DNA from: Candidatus Gastranaerophilales bacterium
GTDB lineage: Bacteria > Cyanobacteriota > Vampirovibrionia > Gastranaerophilales > UBA9579
NCBI GenBank assembly: GCA_028689995.1
Contig: JAQVCB010000016.1
Coordinates: forward strand, 1-35,902
Direction of reading: 5' to 3'
DNA: 35,902 nucleotides
In this document: positions 7,233-15,508 of the stretch, piece after piece
Layout: each line of letters starts with the position of its first letter
Numbering within the stretch: position 1 is the first letter of the stretch
Program-made: the position numbers and the translations under genes
Notes under the pieces: model-generated
Seen by the model: only the letters and a program-made list of their open reading frames with translations
What the model was told of the DNA's origin: nothing
Databases searched by the model: none

Positions 7233-8126
7233 TTAAAATGATTCAAGCGCTGATTGCTTGTCTTTATAAAATTGTATAATATTTTGCAGGTGAACATAAG
7301 AAAGAGTGTCTTTAACAGTATTGTTAACATTAATTAATTTTAAATTACCTCCATGTTCAAAGCAGGATGTATATCCAAATATAAGGGTTCCGATTCCTTT
7401 TGAATCAATACTGGAAAACTTGCTCATATCAAGAATAATATTGAAATAACCTGAATTTACAAGTGCAATAAACTCTTTTTCAAGCTCAATAGCTATTTTT
7501 TGGTTATATAAGTGATTAATTGAAACAGTAACAATATTTTTTTTCTGGTTTTCAATATGATTTGAAATTATTTTATTTTTGTTATGCTTTTGGCTTTCAA
7601 GTTGTTTTAAATGTCTTAAAATATTTTTATGCCAATCTGGTGATTTGCTTATAAATTCGTTAGCTCCTTTTTCAAGGCATTTATTGATTAAATCTTTGTT
7701 ATCAGTTCCTGATATAACAATAATTTTTGTATCATCCTCTTTTGCTTTGTCTGAATTATTGAGGGATTCAAGAATTTTTAACCCGTCTTCCGCTTCAGGA
7801 ATATATAAATCGAGCAATACATATTCAAAACATTGCTTTTTAAATTGATCCAGGGCTTCATCAACGCTTCTTGCAACACATACATTATATCCTGATTTGG
7901 TTAAAAGCAGGTTTAACTGATAAATAGATACTTCAAGATCATCAATTATTAATATATCAGGTGATGTTTCAGGTTCAAAATTACTTTCAGAATACGCGGA
8001 ATGTGTTACTTTTTTTTCAATCTCAATAAGAGCTTTTGTAATATTGTTTGAATTTATTTCAGACGGTATTTCCAAACCTGCGAGATTAAAAAGTTTTTCA
8101 GCCTGTTCATGATTTAAACTAGTCAT
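7233..8126 (-). CDS. Response regulator receiver domain fused to a STAS (anti-anti-sigma-like) domain
   Basis: A 297-residue cytosolic signalling protein. Residues 1-50 are an unassigned helical lead (LNHEQAEKLFNLAG). Residues 56-175 form a CheY-like receiver: acidic pair Asp62-Asp63, phospho-acceptor Asp106 in LLDLYIP, VISGTD switch residues and Lys161 in FISKSPD. Residues 195-297 form a STAS domain with ILDMSKFSSIDSKGIGTLI, where Ser242 sits at the position phosphorylated in SpoIIAA-type anti-anti-sigma factors. A receiver controlling a STAS output suggests partner switching with an anti-sigma-type kinase, but no kinase, phosphatase or sigma factor is nearby. GGAGA precedes the ATG at good spacing. 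The gene stands alone between repeat-rich gaps. Confidence 0.9.
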   Translation of the reverse strand: MTSLNHEQAEKLFNLAGLEIPSEINSNNITKALIEIEKKVTHSAYSESNFEPETSPDILIIDDLEVSIYQLNLLLTKSGYNVCVARSVDEALDQFKKQCFEYVLLDLYIPEAEDGLKILESLNNSDKAKEDDTKIIVISGTDNKDLINKCLEKGANEFISKSPDWHKNILRHLKQLESQKHNKNKIISNHIENQKKNIVTVSINHLYNQKIAIELEKEFIALVNSGYFNIILDMSKFSSIDSKGIGTLIFGYTSCFEHGGNLKLINVNNTVKDTLSYVHLQNIIQFYKDKQSALESF

Positions 8127-8427
8127 CTTTTCTCCAAAGTTTTCAGAAGCAAGAGTGAAATAAAACTATGCCAAGGTAAGGAAAGATGTGCTTATCAGAA
8201 AAAGATGGACTCTGACCCTTTGCGTAAGTTTTATGTAACTCGTTATAATATAATTCAACTATTTTATAACATTATATGATTATCTTTTTAATATACGCAA
8301 GTGAAAAAAATACAGTTGTACAAAAGTTGAGGAAAATTTGGATTTTTCCTGTAACCTCATAATAAATTCCGGTATAAATATTTATGTTAAAGTATTAAGG
8401 GAAACTATTATATAAAGTAAAAATTTA
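8127..8427. other. Intergenic gap between divergent genes
   Basis: No gene seen. It contains AACTCGTTA at 8236, a fragment of the dispersed element's right end, and a small hairpin (AGGAAAA 8330-8336 with TTTTCCT 8344-8350). TATAAA at 8373 could serve as a -10 for the M16 peptidase operon, but I find no good -35. Confidence 0.4.
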
Positions 8428-9678
8428 ATGATTAAAAAGACAATATTACCTAATGGGATAAAAATAATAAGCGAATACATGCCAAATACATATTCTGCAA
8501 CAATAATGCTCTGGATAGATGCAGGATCCGGCATAGAAAAACTAGAATTAAATGGCATTTCTCATTTTATTGAGCATATGCTTTTTAAAGGAACGATAAA
8601 CAGATCAGCTCAAACAATAGTTCAGTCAATTGAAAATACAGGCGGAAGCATGAATGCCTTCACTGACAAAGAATGTACCTGCTGTTATGCAAGAGTTCTG
8701 AGCGATCAGGTGCCTGTAGCAATCGATATACTCTTGGATATGATTTTCAATTCGTTATATAGCCCTAAAGATATCGAAATTGAAAGACAAGTTATATTAG
8801 AAGAAATTAAAATGTACGAAGATACTCCTGATGAACTTGTACATGACCAGTTTATAAAGTCCTTCTGGAAAAACCATTCACTAGGTCAGCCAATAACCGG
8901 AACTTTAAATACAGTAAAGGAAATTTCACGAGAGGATATTCTTCAGTTTATACGGGATTATTACACTCCTTCCAATATTACGATTTCAATTGCAGGTAAT
9001 TTTGATGAAGACAACGTAATATCAAAAATTTCAGAATCTGTGGAAAAAATTCATTTCACTCCAAAAATAAAGGAAATTAAAATACCTGAAAGTACACCTG
9101 ATTTTACTGTTTTGAAAAAAAACATAGAGCAGACTCATATTTGTTTAGGTTCAAAGAGTATTTCTATTCTTGATGATGACCGTTATGCTCTGGCAATAAT
9201 AGATGTATGTCTTGGTGGCAGTATGTCGTCCAGATTATTTCAGGAAATACGAGAAAAAAGAGGTCTTGTTTATTCAATAAATACGTACGAGTCTGTATAC
9301 AGACCGGCTGGAATATTTGGAGTTTATGCAGGAACCAGTTCATCTAACTCTGATGAAGTGATAAAACTGGTCTGGGATGAGATGGAAAAAATTAAAATTG
9401 AAGGATTTGTTGAAGAAGAGTTTGAAAGAGCCAAAACTCAAATAAAAGGCGGTCTTTTGATAGGTCTGGAATCCACAAAATATAGAGCAAGCAGAAACGG
9501 GCGATCTGAATTATACTTTAACAGAACATTTTCTACAGAAGAAATTTGTGCTGCAATTGATAAAGTTACTCAAGCTGATATTAGAAGATTGAGCAATCAA
9601 ATGTTTGACATAAAAGCTACGGGTATTGCGATGATATGTCCTATGGATTATGTAAATAAACAGCCTGTATTAATTTAG
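8428..9678 (+). CDS. M16-family zinc metallopeptidase (processing-peptidase type)
   Basis: A 416-residue member of the M16B peptidases, related to mitochondrial processing peptidase beta and bacterial MlpA/PqqL-type enzymes. The inverted zinc motif HFIEH lies at residues 46-50 (His46, Glu49, His50); the third ligand is a Glu near 126 in LEEIKMYEDTPDE. The second half carries the REKRGLVYSI signature typical of this group. There is no signal peptide, so it is probably cytosolic; the substrate is unknown. It begins a tight plus-strand run with dut (13 bases) and ispG (7 bases). Peptidases of this subfamily often sit near pnp and dut in other bacteria. The Shine-Dalgarno before ATG 8428 is weak. 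Confidence 0.92.
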   Translation: MIKKTILPNGIKIISEYMPNTYSATIMLWIDAGSGIEKLELNGISHFIEHMLFKGTINRSAQTIVQSIENTGGSMNAFTDKECTCCYARVLSDQVPVAIDILLDMIFNSLYSPKDIEIERQVILEEIKMYEDTPDELVHDQFIKSFWKNHSLGQPITGTLNTVKEISREDILQFIRDYYTPSNITISIAGNFDEDNVISKISESVEKIHFTPKIKEIKIPESTPDFTVLKKNIEQTHICLGSKSISILDDDRYALAIIDVCLGGSMSSRLFQEIREKRGLVYSINTYESVYRPAGIFGVYAGTSSSNSDEVIKLVWDEMEKIKIEGFVEEEFERAKTQIKGGLLIGLESTKYRASRNGRSELYFNRTFSTEEICAAIDKVTQADIRRLSNQMFDIKATGIAMICPMDYVNKQPVLI

Positions 9679-9691
9679 GGAGACTTTCTGC

Positions 9692-10138
9692 ATGAAATTC
9701 AAACCAGAACTTAAAATTTACCGTTTAAAAAATAATTTAACCATGCCTTCTTATGCTACAGAAGGCTCAGCAGGAATGGATCTGACCGCTGCAATATCTG
9801 AACCCTGTGAATTCAAGCCCTTTGAGAGAAAACTTATTCAAACAGGAATTATTATAGAATTGCCTGAAGGATATGAAGCACAAATAAGGTCGAGATCAGG
9901 CCTCTCGATAAAGCATGGAATGACTCTTGTAAACTGTGTGGGGACAATAGACGAAGATTACAGAGGCGAAATCTGCGTTCCGATGATCAATCTCTCTCAG
10001 GAAGCTTATACAATCAACCCAGGCGACAGAATTGCCCAGATGATAATTTCTTCTGTTCAAAAAGTTGATATAATTGAAGTAAGAGAAGTCTCATCCACGT
10101 CAAGATCTTCAGGCGGATTCGGCTCAACAGGATATTAA
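9692..10138 (+). CDS. dut: dUTP diphosphatase
   Basis: Trimeric dUTPase hydrolyses dUTP to dUMP and pyrophosphate, keeping uracil out of DNA and feeding dTMP synthesis. All five family motifs are visible in 148 residues: AGMDLTA (motif 1), RSRSGLSIKHG (2), GTIDEDYRGEI (3), GDRIAQMII (4) and the glycine-rich C-terminal arm SSGGFGSTGY (5). GGGAG lies upstream of the ATG. It is the second gene of the M16 peptidase operon. The uracil-DNA glycosylase at 14681 acts on the same problem, uracil in DNA, but is not in this operon. Confidence 0.97.
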   Translation: MKFKPELKIYRLKNNLTMPSYATEGSAGMDLTAAISEPCEFKPFERKLIQTGIIIELPEGYEAQIRSRSGLSIKHGMTLVNCVGTIDEDYRGEICVPMINLSQEAYTINPGDRIAQMIISSVQKVDIIEVREVSSTSRSSGGFGSTGY

Positions 10139-10145
10139 ATTATTT

Positions 10146-11222
10146 TTGAAATTTATAAAAATTATGAAAAGAGAATCAAAAAAAATCAGGATAGGGAATG
10201 TTGAAATAGGCGGCAATGCCCCTGTTTCAGTCCAGTCTATGTGCAATACCGATACAAGAGATGTTCAGGCTACAGTCAGACAAATAAAAGAACTTTCTGA
10301 TGCCGGCTGTGAGATTATACGTGTTGCTGTTCCAGATAAAGAAGCTGCGCAGGTATTAGGCGATATTAAAAAACAAATAAAAATTCCTATTATTGCCGAT
10401 ATACATTTTGACTGGAGGCTTGCTGTTGAAGCCATTAATCAGGGTATTGACGGCTTGAGGCTAAATCCCGGCAATATCGGCAAAAGAGAAAATATTGAAA
10501 AAGTTGTCAAACTTGCAAAAGAAAAAGAAATTCCAATCAGAATAGGGGTTAATGCAGGTTCACTTGAAAAGGAACTGGCACAAGAAGAAGGAGATTTATC
10601 TCAAAAACTTGTAAAGAGCGCCCTTAAGCATGTAAAAATTCTTGAAGATCTTGATTTTAACCTTATTAAAATTTCATTAAAATCTAGCGATGTACCTGTG
10701 ATGATTGACGCTTACAGACAAATAGCAGATATCGTTGACTATCCATTGCATCTGGGAGTAACAGAAGCAGGTACATTAAAAAGAGGGCTGATAAAGTCTT
10801 CCGTCGGCATTGGCACACTTTTGAGTCTTGGTATCGGTGATACTATAAGGGTTTCTTTAACTGAAAATCCTGTTGAAGAAGTTTATGCAGGATTTGAGAT
10901 ATTAAAATCCTTAAATTTAAGACAGAAGGGATTAAATTTAATAAGCTGCCCTACTTGCGGCAGATGCCAGATAGACCTTATTAACCTTGCAAAGCAAGTG
11001 GAAGAAAAGTTTAGAAATATTGACAAACCTGTCACTGTCGCTGTTATGGGTTGTGCTGTTAACGGCCCCGGCGAAGCAAAATCAGCTGATATTGGCATAG
11101 CAGGTGGAATAAATGAAGGATATATATTTAAAAAAGGTGAAATAATAAGAAAAGTAAACGAAAAAAATCTTCTTTTGGCATTTGAAGAAGAATTTAGTAA
11201 ACTTTTATTAGAATATCATTAA
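10146..11222 (+). CDS. ispG: 4-hydroxy-3-methylbut-2-enyl diphosphate synthase (GcpE)
   Basis: IspG makes HMBPP from methylerythritol cyclodiphosphate in the non-mevalonate isoprenoid pathway, using a [4Fe-4S] cluster. The short bacterial form (358 residues) shows the TIM-barrel start PVSVQSMCNTDTRD, ADIHFDWRLA and LRLNPGNIG. The C-terminal cluster domain has CPTCGRC with ligands Cys268 and Cys271, then MGCAVNGPGEA with Cys303 and Glu310. The start is uncertain: ATG 10146 or ATG 10164 (MKRESKK), neither with a clear Shine-Dalgarno; coupling from dut seven bases upstream may suffice. No other isoprenoid gene is near. Confidence 0.96.
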   Translation: MKFIKIMKRESKKIRIGNVEIGGNAPVSVQSMCNTDTRDVQATVRQIKELSDAGCEIIRVAVPDKEAAQVLGDIKKQIKIPIIADIHFDWRLAVEAINQGIDGLRLNPGNIGKRENIEKVVKLAKEKEIPIRIGVNAGSLEKELAQEEGDLSQKLVKSALKHVKILEDLDFNLIKISLKSSDVPVMIDAYRQIADIVDYPLHLGVTEAGTLKRGLIKSSVGIGTLLSLGIGDTIRVSLTENPVEEVYAGFEILKSLNLRQKGLNLISCPTCGRCQIDLINLAKQVEEKFRNIDKPVTVAVMGCAVNGPGEAKSADIGIAGGINEGYIFKKGEIIRKVNEKNLLLAFEEEFSKLLLEYH

Positions 11223-11310
11223 GAAAATTTTGTCGAATGGTAATTCTGAATGCTATGAGCGAACATAATTAACTTAACAAAGTATTAGAGTTATAAAACA
11301 GGGGATTCAT

Positions 11311-12216
11311 ATGAAAAATTTCAGAGGGATCTATTTAATTTTAACTCTCTTATTTATTAGTATTATTAGTTCAGCCTGCAAATTTCCTGATAATATTCTT
11401 GACTGGCAAAATATCAAAGATTATAAACCGGATATAATTCAGTTCGGGGTGACGACTACGGATGATTTTAAGGGTCTTGTTAAATCAAAGCCCGAACAAA
11501 AAATTGGAAATGTAAGCATCTTTATTACACAACCCTCTGATACTAATATTTACAAAAAAATTAGAGTCGGATTTAAAAACGATAAGCTTGACTGGATTGA
11601 ATTTACGTTAAATAATAATTTAAAAATGTCAAAATTTACAGACCTTTATGGCAAACCATCTCATATTAATACTACTTACAACAATTTTCTTGATTATTAT
11701 GATTACGGCTTATTTAATATCTCAACTGATAAACAGCATACTTATGCAAAAAACATTACTATTTTTGAAATGCCAAAAGCTTCTCAAAATCAGGAAAAAA
11801 TTATTGATTTTAGCAACTTGATTCCGGACTGGAAAAATCTTACCACAGCAAATTTTTTAGGATTAAAACCCGGATACAGTATAGAATCTAATTTTAACAG
11901 TTCTTATCCTGAATTAATTCCTGTTAAGTCAAATAAGAAAAGTTTTTCATCAATTTATATTATTGACAAGGAATTAGGTAAAACAAAATCACAGTATAAA
12001 AAAGCAGAACTAACCTTTAATAATGGTCTTTTAAGCTGGATTAGTCTTATTCCTCAAAATTTATATTTAGACCAAGTGATAAAAGCCTGGGGATCACAAT
12101 ATACTCTGGAAACCATAGATATAAAATATGACTTGTACGATTTTTTAAATGTTGTAGTTGTCGTTGATAAAAGTAATAAAAAAGTTGTAAAAATCGGCAT
12201 CGTATCAGCACAATAA
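11311..12216 (+). CDS. Putative lipoprotein with two tandem related domains
   Basis: Function not recognised. The 301-residue protein begins with a hydrophobic export signal ending ISSAC, so Cys23 could be a lipidated residue; the -3 position is Ser rather than the favoured Leu, so a plain secreted form is possible. The mature part looks like an internal duplication. Residues about 30-160 and 170-301 each run from a DW(K/Q)N start through an 'F(K/N)N..L.WI' strand pair, a helix, a short G-containing turn (LYGKPSH; AWGSQYT) and a Tyr-rich end. GGGGATT precedes the ATG. It is about 90 bases after ispG and may have its own promoter. Confidence is high for a real exported protein, low for any role. 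Confidence 0.75.
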   Translation: MKNFRGIYLILTLLFISIISSACKFPDNILDWQNIKDYKPDIIQFGVTTTDDFKGLVKSKPEQKIGNVSIFITQPSDTNIYKKIRVGFKNDKLDWIEFTLNNNLKMSKFTDLYGKPSHINTTYNNFLDYYDYGLFNISTDKQHTYAKNITIFEMPKASQNQEKIIDFSNLIPDWKNLTTANFLGLKPGYSIESNFNSSYPELIPVKSNKKSFSSIYIIDKELGKTKSQYKKAELTFNNGLLSWISLIPQNLYLDQVIKAWGSQYTLETIDIKYDLYDFLNVVVVVDKSNKKVVKIGIVSAQ

Positions 12217-12314
12217 GAGGCTTGTCTGAAGATATATTTAAGTAGTGGTCAGGTTGGCATATTTAATATGACCTACCCTTTAAAATAGTTAATCTTATCA
12301 TTATACATACACAT

Positions 12315-12421
12315 GTCATTGCGAGGATTTCAAAGAAATCCGTGGCAATCTGTCCATTTTTCGCTTTTTATATTCAGATTTAATTGCTAAGATCCTTCGA
12401 CTTCACTTCGCTCGGATGACA
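12315..12421. repeat. ~105-bp composite palindromic repeat, copy 1 (reversed)
   Basis: Contains GTCATTGCGAGGATTTC-AAA-GAAATCC at one end and AAGATCCTTCGACTT...GGATGACA at the other. Its reverse complement aligns along its whole length with 25674-25775, including the middle AAGCGAAAA. About 40 bases lie inside the 3' end of the adjoining minus-strand gene. Confidence 0.8.
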
Positions 12422-13510
12422 ATTCAGAAATTTTTGATTTTTATCAGCCACAATTCGATCACTACCTTGTTTCTTGTTTCTGCGGATTTTGACAAGATCA
12501 ACAAAAGCTTCTAGTCTGCTTTCTAAACCTGTATCGCTTGTATGTGCATCAAAAACCAGTGAAATAACAGGTATTCCGGTTTTTTTCTGAATGTATGAAA
12601 GTTGATTTCTTAGAGCATCACTGGGATTACAGGTAAATGGAGAGATAAAAACAATACCGTCATATGATTTACCTGCATAATGACTTGCCTTTTCTATTTC
12701 TCTGGGCATTAGTACTCCATATTCATTCTTTAAAAAATTCTTTAATTTTATTTTTTCTGAATCTTTTTTATTTATAAATCTGTTATTTATCCATCTATCA
12801 GTTATACATCCGAGATATCCAAGCTTTCGATCAGTGTACTGATGAATATAAGGCTCATTTAGAGTAAATGGATCTCCGATTAAACCTATATGAGGCACAT
12901 TATAATTTGGCGGATAAGATTCAAGCAGGCTATTAATATCTTTTTTAATTTTTTTATAAGAAGAAAATGATGAAGCATCAGTTAGTTTTTGAAAAAATTC
13001 TAAATAAATTTTTTCACCTTTTTTGTTATCTTTGATTGTTGGCCTTATTGTATAAAATACATTGTCGAGATATTCAAATAAAAGAAACTTTTTATAACCT
13101 AATAGTATTGCCCTGATTACTTTTATGGAAGAAGCTCCTGAGATTTTTTTTAAATTCCAGTAATAATCTTTTATGAATTGTTTTTTATCCGTAACATTAA
13201 AATAATAAGCCTCTGGATGCCATGAATATTCAGCAAAAATATCAAGAAAAACCTTTCCTGCAGGTGTTAAATTACAAAGATCACAACCATTGTAGAAAAT
13301 CACTATTTCAGGTTTTAAGTCTTTTTGGGTCAAATAATTGCCAAGATAAAGCTTTAAAGGGTAGCATAAATCACTTTTTAAATTTTTTTCGCCAAGTTCC
13401 TGAGCTTGTGAATTTGACAACGGAGGAAGCACCATTTCAATATCCAGATCCTGAAAAGAAGTCTGAATTGCAAAAGCTAAAGCTCCAAGATGTCCCGCAG
13501 TTATTTTCAT
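12380..13510 (-). CDS. Acyl-CoA dehydratase activase-related protein (DUF2229/HgdC-associated family)
   Basis: A 376-residue protein of the family found as the C-terminal part of, or a partner to, 2-hydroxyacyl-CoA dehydratase activases. Family marks are LCYPLKLYLGNYL, IVIFYNGCDLCN, IGLIGDPFTLNEPYI, FTCNPSDALRNQL and VISLVFDAHTSDTGLESRL; the conserved cysteines suggest an iron-sulphur site. The ASKHA ATPase half of the activase is not in this window, so the reaction is uncertain. The last ~13 residues (NCHPSEVKSKDLSN) are encoded by a dispersed intergenic repeat, so the C-terminus was probably extended by repeat insertion. No strong Shine-Dalgarno precedes the ATG at 13510. Confidence 0.8.
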   Translation of the reverse strand: MKITAGHLGALAFAIQTSFQDLDIEMVLPPLSNSQAQELGEKNLKSDLCYPLKLYLGNYLTQKDLKPEIVIFYNGCDLCNLTPAGKVFLDIFAEYSWHPEAYYFNVTDKKQFIKDYYWNLKKISGASSIKVIRAILLGYKKFLLFEYLDNVFYTIRPTIKDNKKGEKIYLEFFQKLTDASSFSSYKKIKKDINSLLESYPPNYNVPHIGLIGDPFTLNEPYIHQYTDRKLGYLGCITDRWINNRFINKKDSEKIKLKNFLKNEYGVLMPREIEKASHYAGKSYDGIVFISPFTCNPSDALRNQLSYIQKKTGIPVISLVFDAHTSDTGLESRLEAFVDLVKIRRNKKQGSDRIVADKNQKFLNCHPSEVKSKDLSN

Positions 13511-13562
13511 AATTTTTTAATTATATGACAAAGATGGATTTCTTTTCATTTCCAACATAAAT

Positions 13563-14162
13563 CTATGTTTTTGACTTTGCTTTAGGTTTGGCTTTTTTGA
13601 ATTTTTTATTTACTTCATCCACATTGAAATATTCGGGGTCAAAATCTTCTCCAAGCCATTCTTCAATTCTTTCTTCGTATTCAGGATGTTCAGGATCTTT
13701 AAGTATTTCCAATATTTCCTCATATCCCCAAACTCCTCCACAATCTTCCGGAGGGCAAGCTCTTTCCCCATCGATGACTACAGGAAAGTTTTCGGTATCT
13801 TCAGCTTCAAATATTTTCTTTACGGTTAATATATGTTCCCAGGAATCACCCATATCATACATATAAGAGAATTTTTGACTTTTTTTCTCGATAAAATCTG
13901 ATAATTTTGCTTTATTAGCTTTTATCTCTTTGGGACCTTCTTCCATAAGTGATAAAAAGCCTATGTCTTCGTCTCTGGAGTCAACTATATTAGTTTTTCC
14001 GACTTTAAAATCGTACATATGGTAGTCTTCCCATCCCATAACTTTTTGGATGATTTTATGAAGCTTATTAAAAGTAGTTGAAGCCTCTACTTGAAAAGTT
14101 CTCCATATCTTAGGTTTTATACCTTCGATCTCGATTTTTAATTCTATAACCTGCTTAGTCAT
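13563..14162 (-). CDS. pRiA4b ORF-3-like family protein
   Basis: A 199-residue member of the plasmid pRiA4b ORF-3-like family (PF07929 type): IKPKIWRTFQV near the start, FNKLHKIIQKVMGWEDYHMY, FSYMYDMGDSWEHILTV, then ACPPEDCGGVWGYEE and a C-terminal acidic helix. These are the defining motifs of the family, whose biochemical role is unknown; it is found on plasmids and chromosomes alike. The tail is Lys-rich. A perfect AAGGAGG site sits at good spacing before the ATG. The product is cytosolic, with no signal or membrane segment. It is about 50 bases from the activase-related gene, in the same direction, and may be read through into it. Confidence 0.9.
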   Translation of the reverse strand: MTKQVIELKIEIEGIKPKIWRTFQVEASTTFNKLHKIIQKVMGWEDYHMYDFKVGKTNIVDSRDEDIGFLSLMEEGPKEIKANKAKLSDFIEKKSQKFSYMYDMGDSWEHILTVKKIFEAEDTENFPVVIDGERACPPEDCGGVWGYEEILEILKDPEHPEYEERIEEWLGEDFDPEYFNVDEVNKKFKKAKPKAKSKT

Positions 14163-14345
14163 ATTTTCCTCCTTATTTGGTGATAATTAATTTTACAAAA
14201 AATTTTTATTTTTTCATTAAATTTAATGAAATTATTTTTTATATATTACAACCAAAAAGACTTTAGTATATATAAAAAGAAAGTCTCTGATAAAATCAGA
14301 GACCAAGCGAGTAGCAAGTAGATTTAGAAGAGTTGAGGATTCACT

Positions 14346-14432
14346 ATGTTATTGTATGAATTTTTTACTCAAATTTTATGCCCTTTTAGTATTGTTTTTA
14401 AAATAATGCAAAGTGTTAATGTTAATAGATGA
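14346..14432 (+). CDS. Possible 28-residue small protein
   Basis: ATG at 14346 has GAGGA six bases upstream and runs 28 codons to TGA: a short hydrophobic, aromatic-rich peptide (MLLYEFFTQILCPFSIVF...). Good Shine-Dalgarno spacing is the only support; chance is quite possible in AT-rich spacer DNA. Confidence 0.2.
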   Translation: MLLYEFFTQILCPFSIVFKIMQSVNVNR

Positions 14433-14542
14433 GTTTCTTAGTATTAAAATTTTTTCTGGTTATCTATATTTTTAATCGTAAATTTTATTGATATAATTTT
14501 AAAAAATTGTTTGCATTATATAACATGATAAAATTTTACGTA

Positions 14543-14612
14543 TTGTGTCATGCTGAATTTATTTCAGCATCTCAGGGATTATAAGATCCTGAAACAAGTT
14601 CAGGATGACACG
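14543..14612. repeat. Double-hairpin repeat (GTGTCAT...ATGACAC), copy 1
   Basis: Outer arms GTGTCAT and ATGACAC enclose GCTGAA-TTTA-TTTCAGC and CCTGAAACAAGTTCAGG hairpins. Compared with the copies at 32083 and 33187 the GC/CC identities of the two hairpins are swapped. Confidence 0.75.
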
Positions 14613-14680
14613 AAATGATTTTTTTAAAATATATAAAAAATTTTCTTTGATTTTTGTTGTTTAGATTTAGAGGAAATAGG

Positions 14681-15310
14681 ATGATAAATGGACAGAAGAG
14701 CTTGTTTAATTTTTCTGAAACTGATCAAAATATAAGATTTAAGACTTTAAAAGAAGTTGAAGAAGTTTGCAAAACTTGTTATAAATGTGATCTTTCAAAT
14801 TCAAGAATCAAGGTTGTTTTCTCAGATGGAACACCAGAGGCTAAGTTAATGCTTATAGGTGAAGGGCCCGGTAAAAATGAGGATGAAACCGGATTACCAT
14901 TTGTCGGAAGAGCCGGAAAACTCCTTGATAAAATATTGTTATCTCAAAATATCACCAGAGAAAAAGAAATTTATATTTGTAATATTGTAAAATGCCGTCC
15001 ACCTCAAAATAGAGTTCCTGTTCCTTCTGAGAGGGAAGCTTGCAGAGTTTATCTTGAAGCTCAAATTCAGCTTATCAGACCAAAATTAATTCTCCTTGCC
15101 GGTGCAACTGCTGTTAAAGGAGTTTTAGGAAGAAAAGAACCTATTTCTAAAATCAGAGGTCAATGGTTTGATGGACCATTCGGATCTAAAATTATGCCAA
15201 TATTTCATCCTTCATATCTTCTTCGTTATGAATCAAATGAACCGGGCACTCCAAAGTACCTAATGTATCAAGATATTCAGGAAGTAAGAAGATCACTTGA
15301 TGCTTTATAA
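14681..15310 (+). CDS. Family 4 uracil-DNA glycosylase
   Basis: Removes uracil from DNA to start base-excision repair; family 4 enzymes carry a [4Fe-4S] cluster. From the ATG at 14681 the protein has 209 residues. Cluster cysteines lie in CKTCYKC (Cys33, Cys36), KCRPPQNR and SEREAC. The active-site motif is GEGPGKNEDETGLPFVGRAG, and HPSYLLR is the second catalytic/DNA-binding motif. I chose 14681 because AGGAAATAGG stands directly upstream; an in-frame TTG at 14654 would add nine residues but has no site. It complements dut in uracil control. It is monocistronic, with the giant coiled-coil gene starting about 200 bases later. Confidence 0.94.
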   Translation: MINGQKSLFNFSETDQNIRFKTLKEVEEVCKTCYKCDLSNSRIKVVFSDGTPEAKLMLIGEGPGKNEDETGLPFVGRAGKLLDKILLSQNITREKEIYICNIVKCRPPQNRVPVPSEREACRVYLEAQIQLIRPKLILLAGATAVKGVLGRKEPISKIRGQWFDGPFGSKIMPIFHPSYLLRYESNEPGTPKYLMYQDIQEVRRSLDAL

Positions 15311-15425
15311 ACTTGAACGAGTTACAAAACGCCTACCTTTCTATACTCCTATTTTGATTTGTAACAGGTATAAAAAATCTGATTTGGTGCTATAGCTTAT
15401 TTTTTAACTATTGTTCTATATCTTT

Positions 15426-15455
15426 TTGCCCACATCATATAAATTTTGCTAGAAT
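15426..15455 (+). promoter_or_regulatory. Candidate promoter of the giant coiled-coil gene
   Basis: TTGCCC (15426-15431), an 18-base spacer and TAGAAT (15450-15455) preceded by TGC, an extended -10. It lies 53 bases before the start codon. Match is moderate. Confidence 0.4.
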
Positions 15456-15508
15456 ATACTATATATGGTTGGGAAAAAATTGAATAAAAAAATGGAGATA
15501 TAGCTTCT

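Larger units (their letters stand above)
14163..14680. other. Intergenic gap with hairpin, repeat and possible small ORF
   Basis: No firm gene. It contains a perfect hairpin GTCTCTGA-TAAAA-TCAGAGAC at 14283-14303, T-rich on the minus-strand side. A 28-codon ORF (14346-14432) follows, then the double-hairpin repeat at 14543-14612. Confidence 0.45.

Noticed and set aside
12380-13510. 2-hydroxyacyl-CoA dehydratase subunit
   Set aside because: Motifs fit the activase-related family better, and no dehydratase or electron-transfer partner lies nearby.
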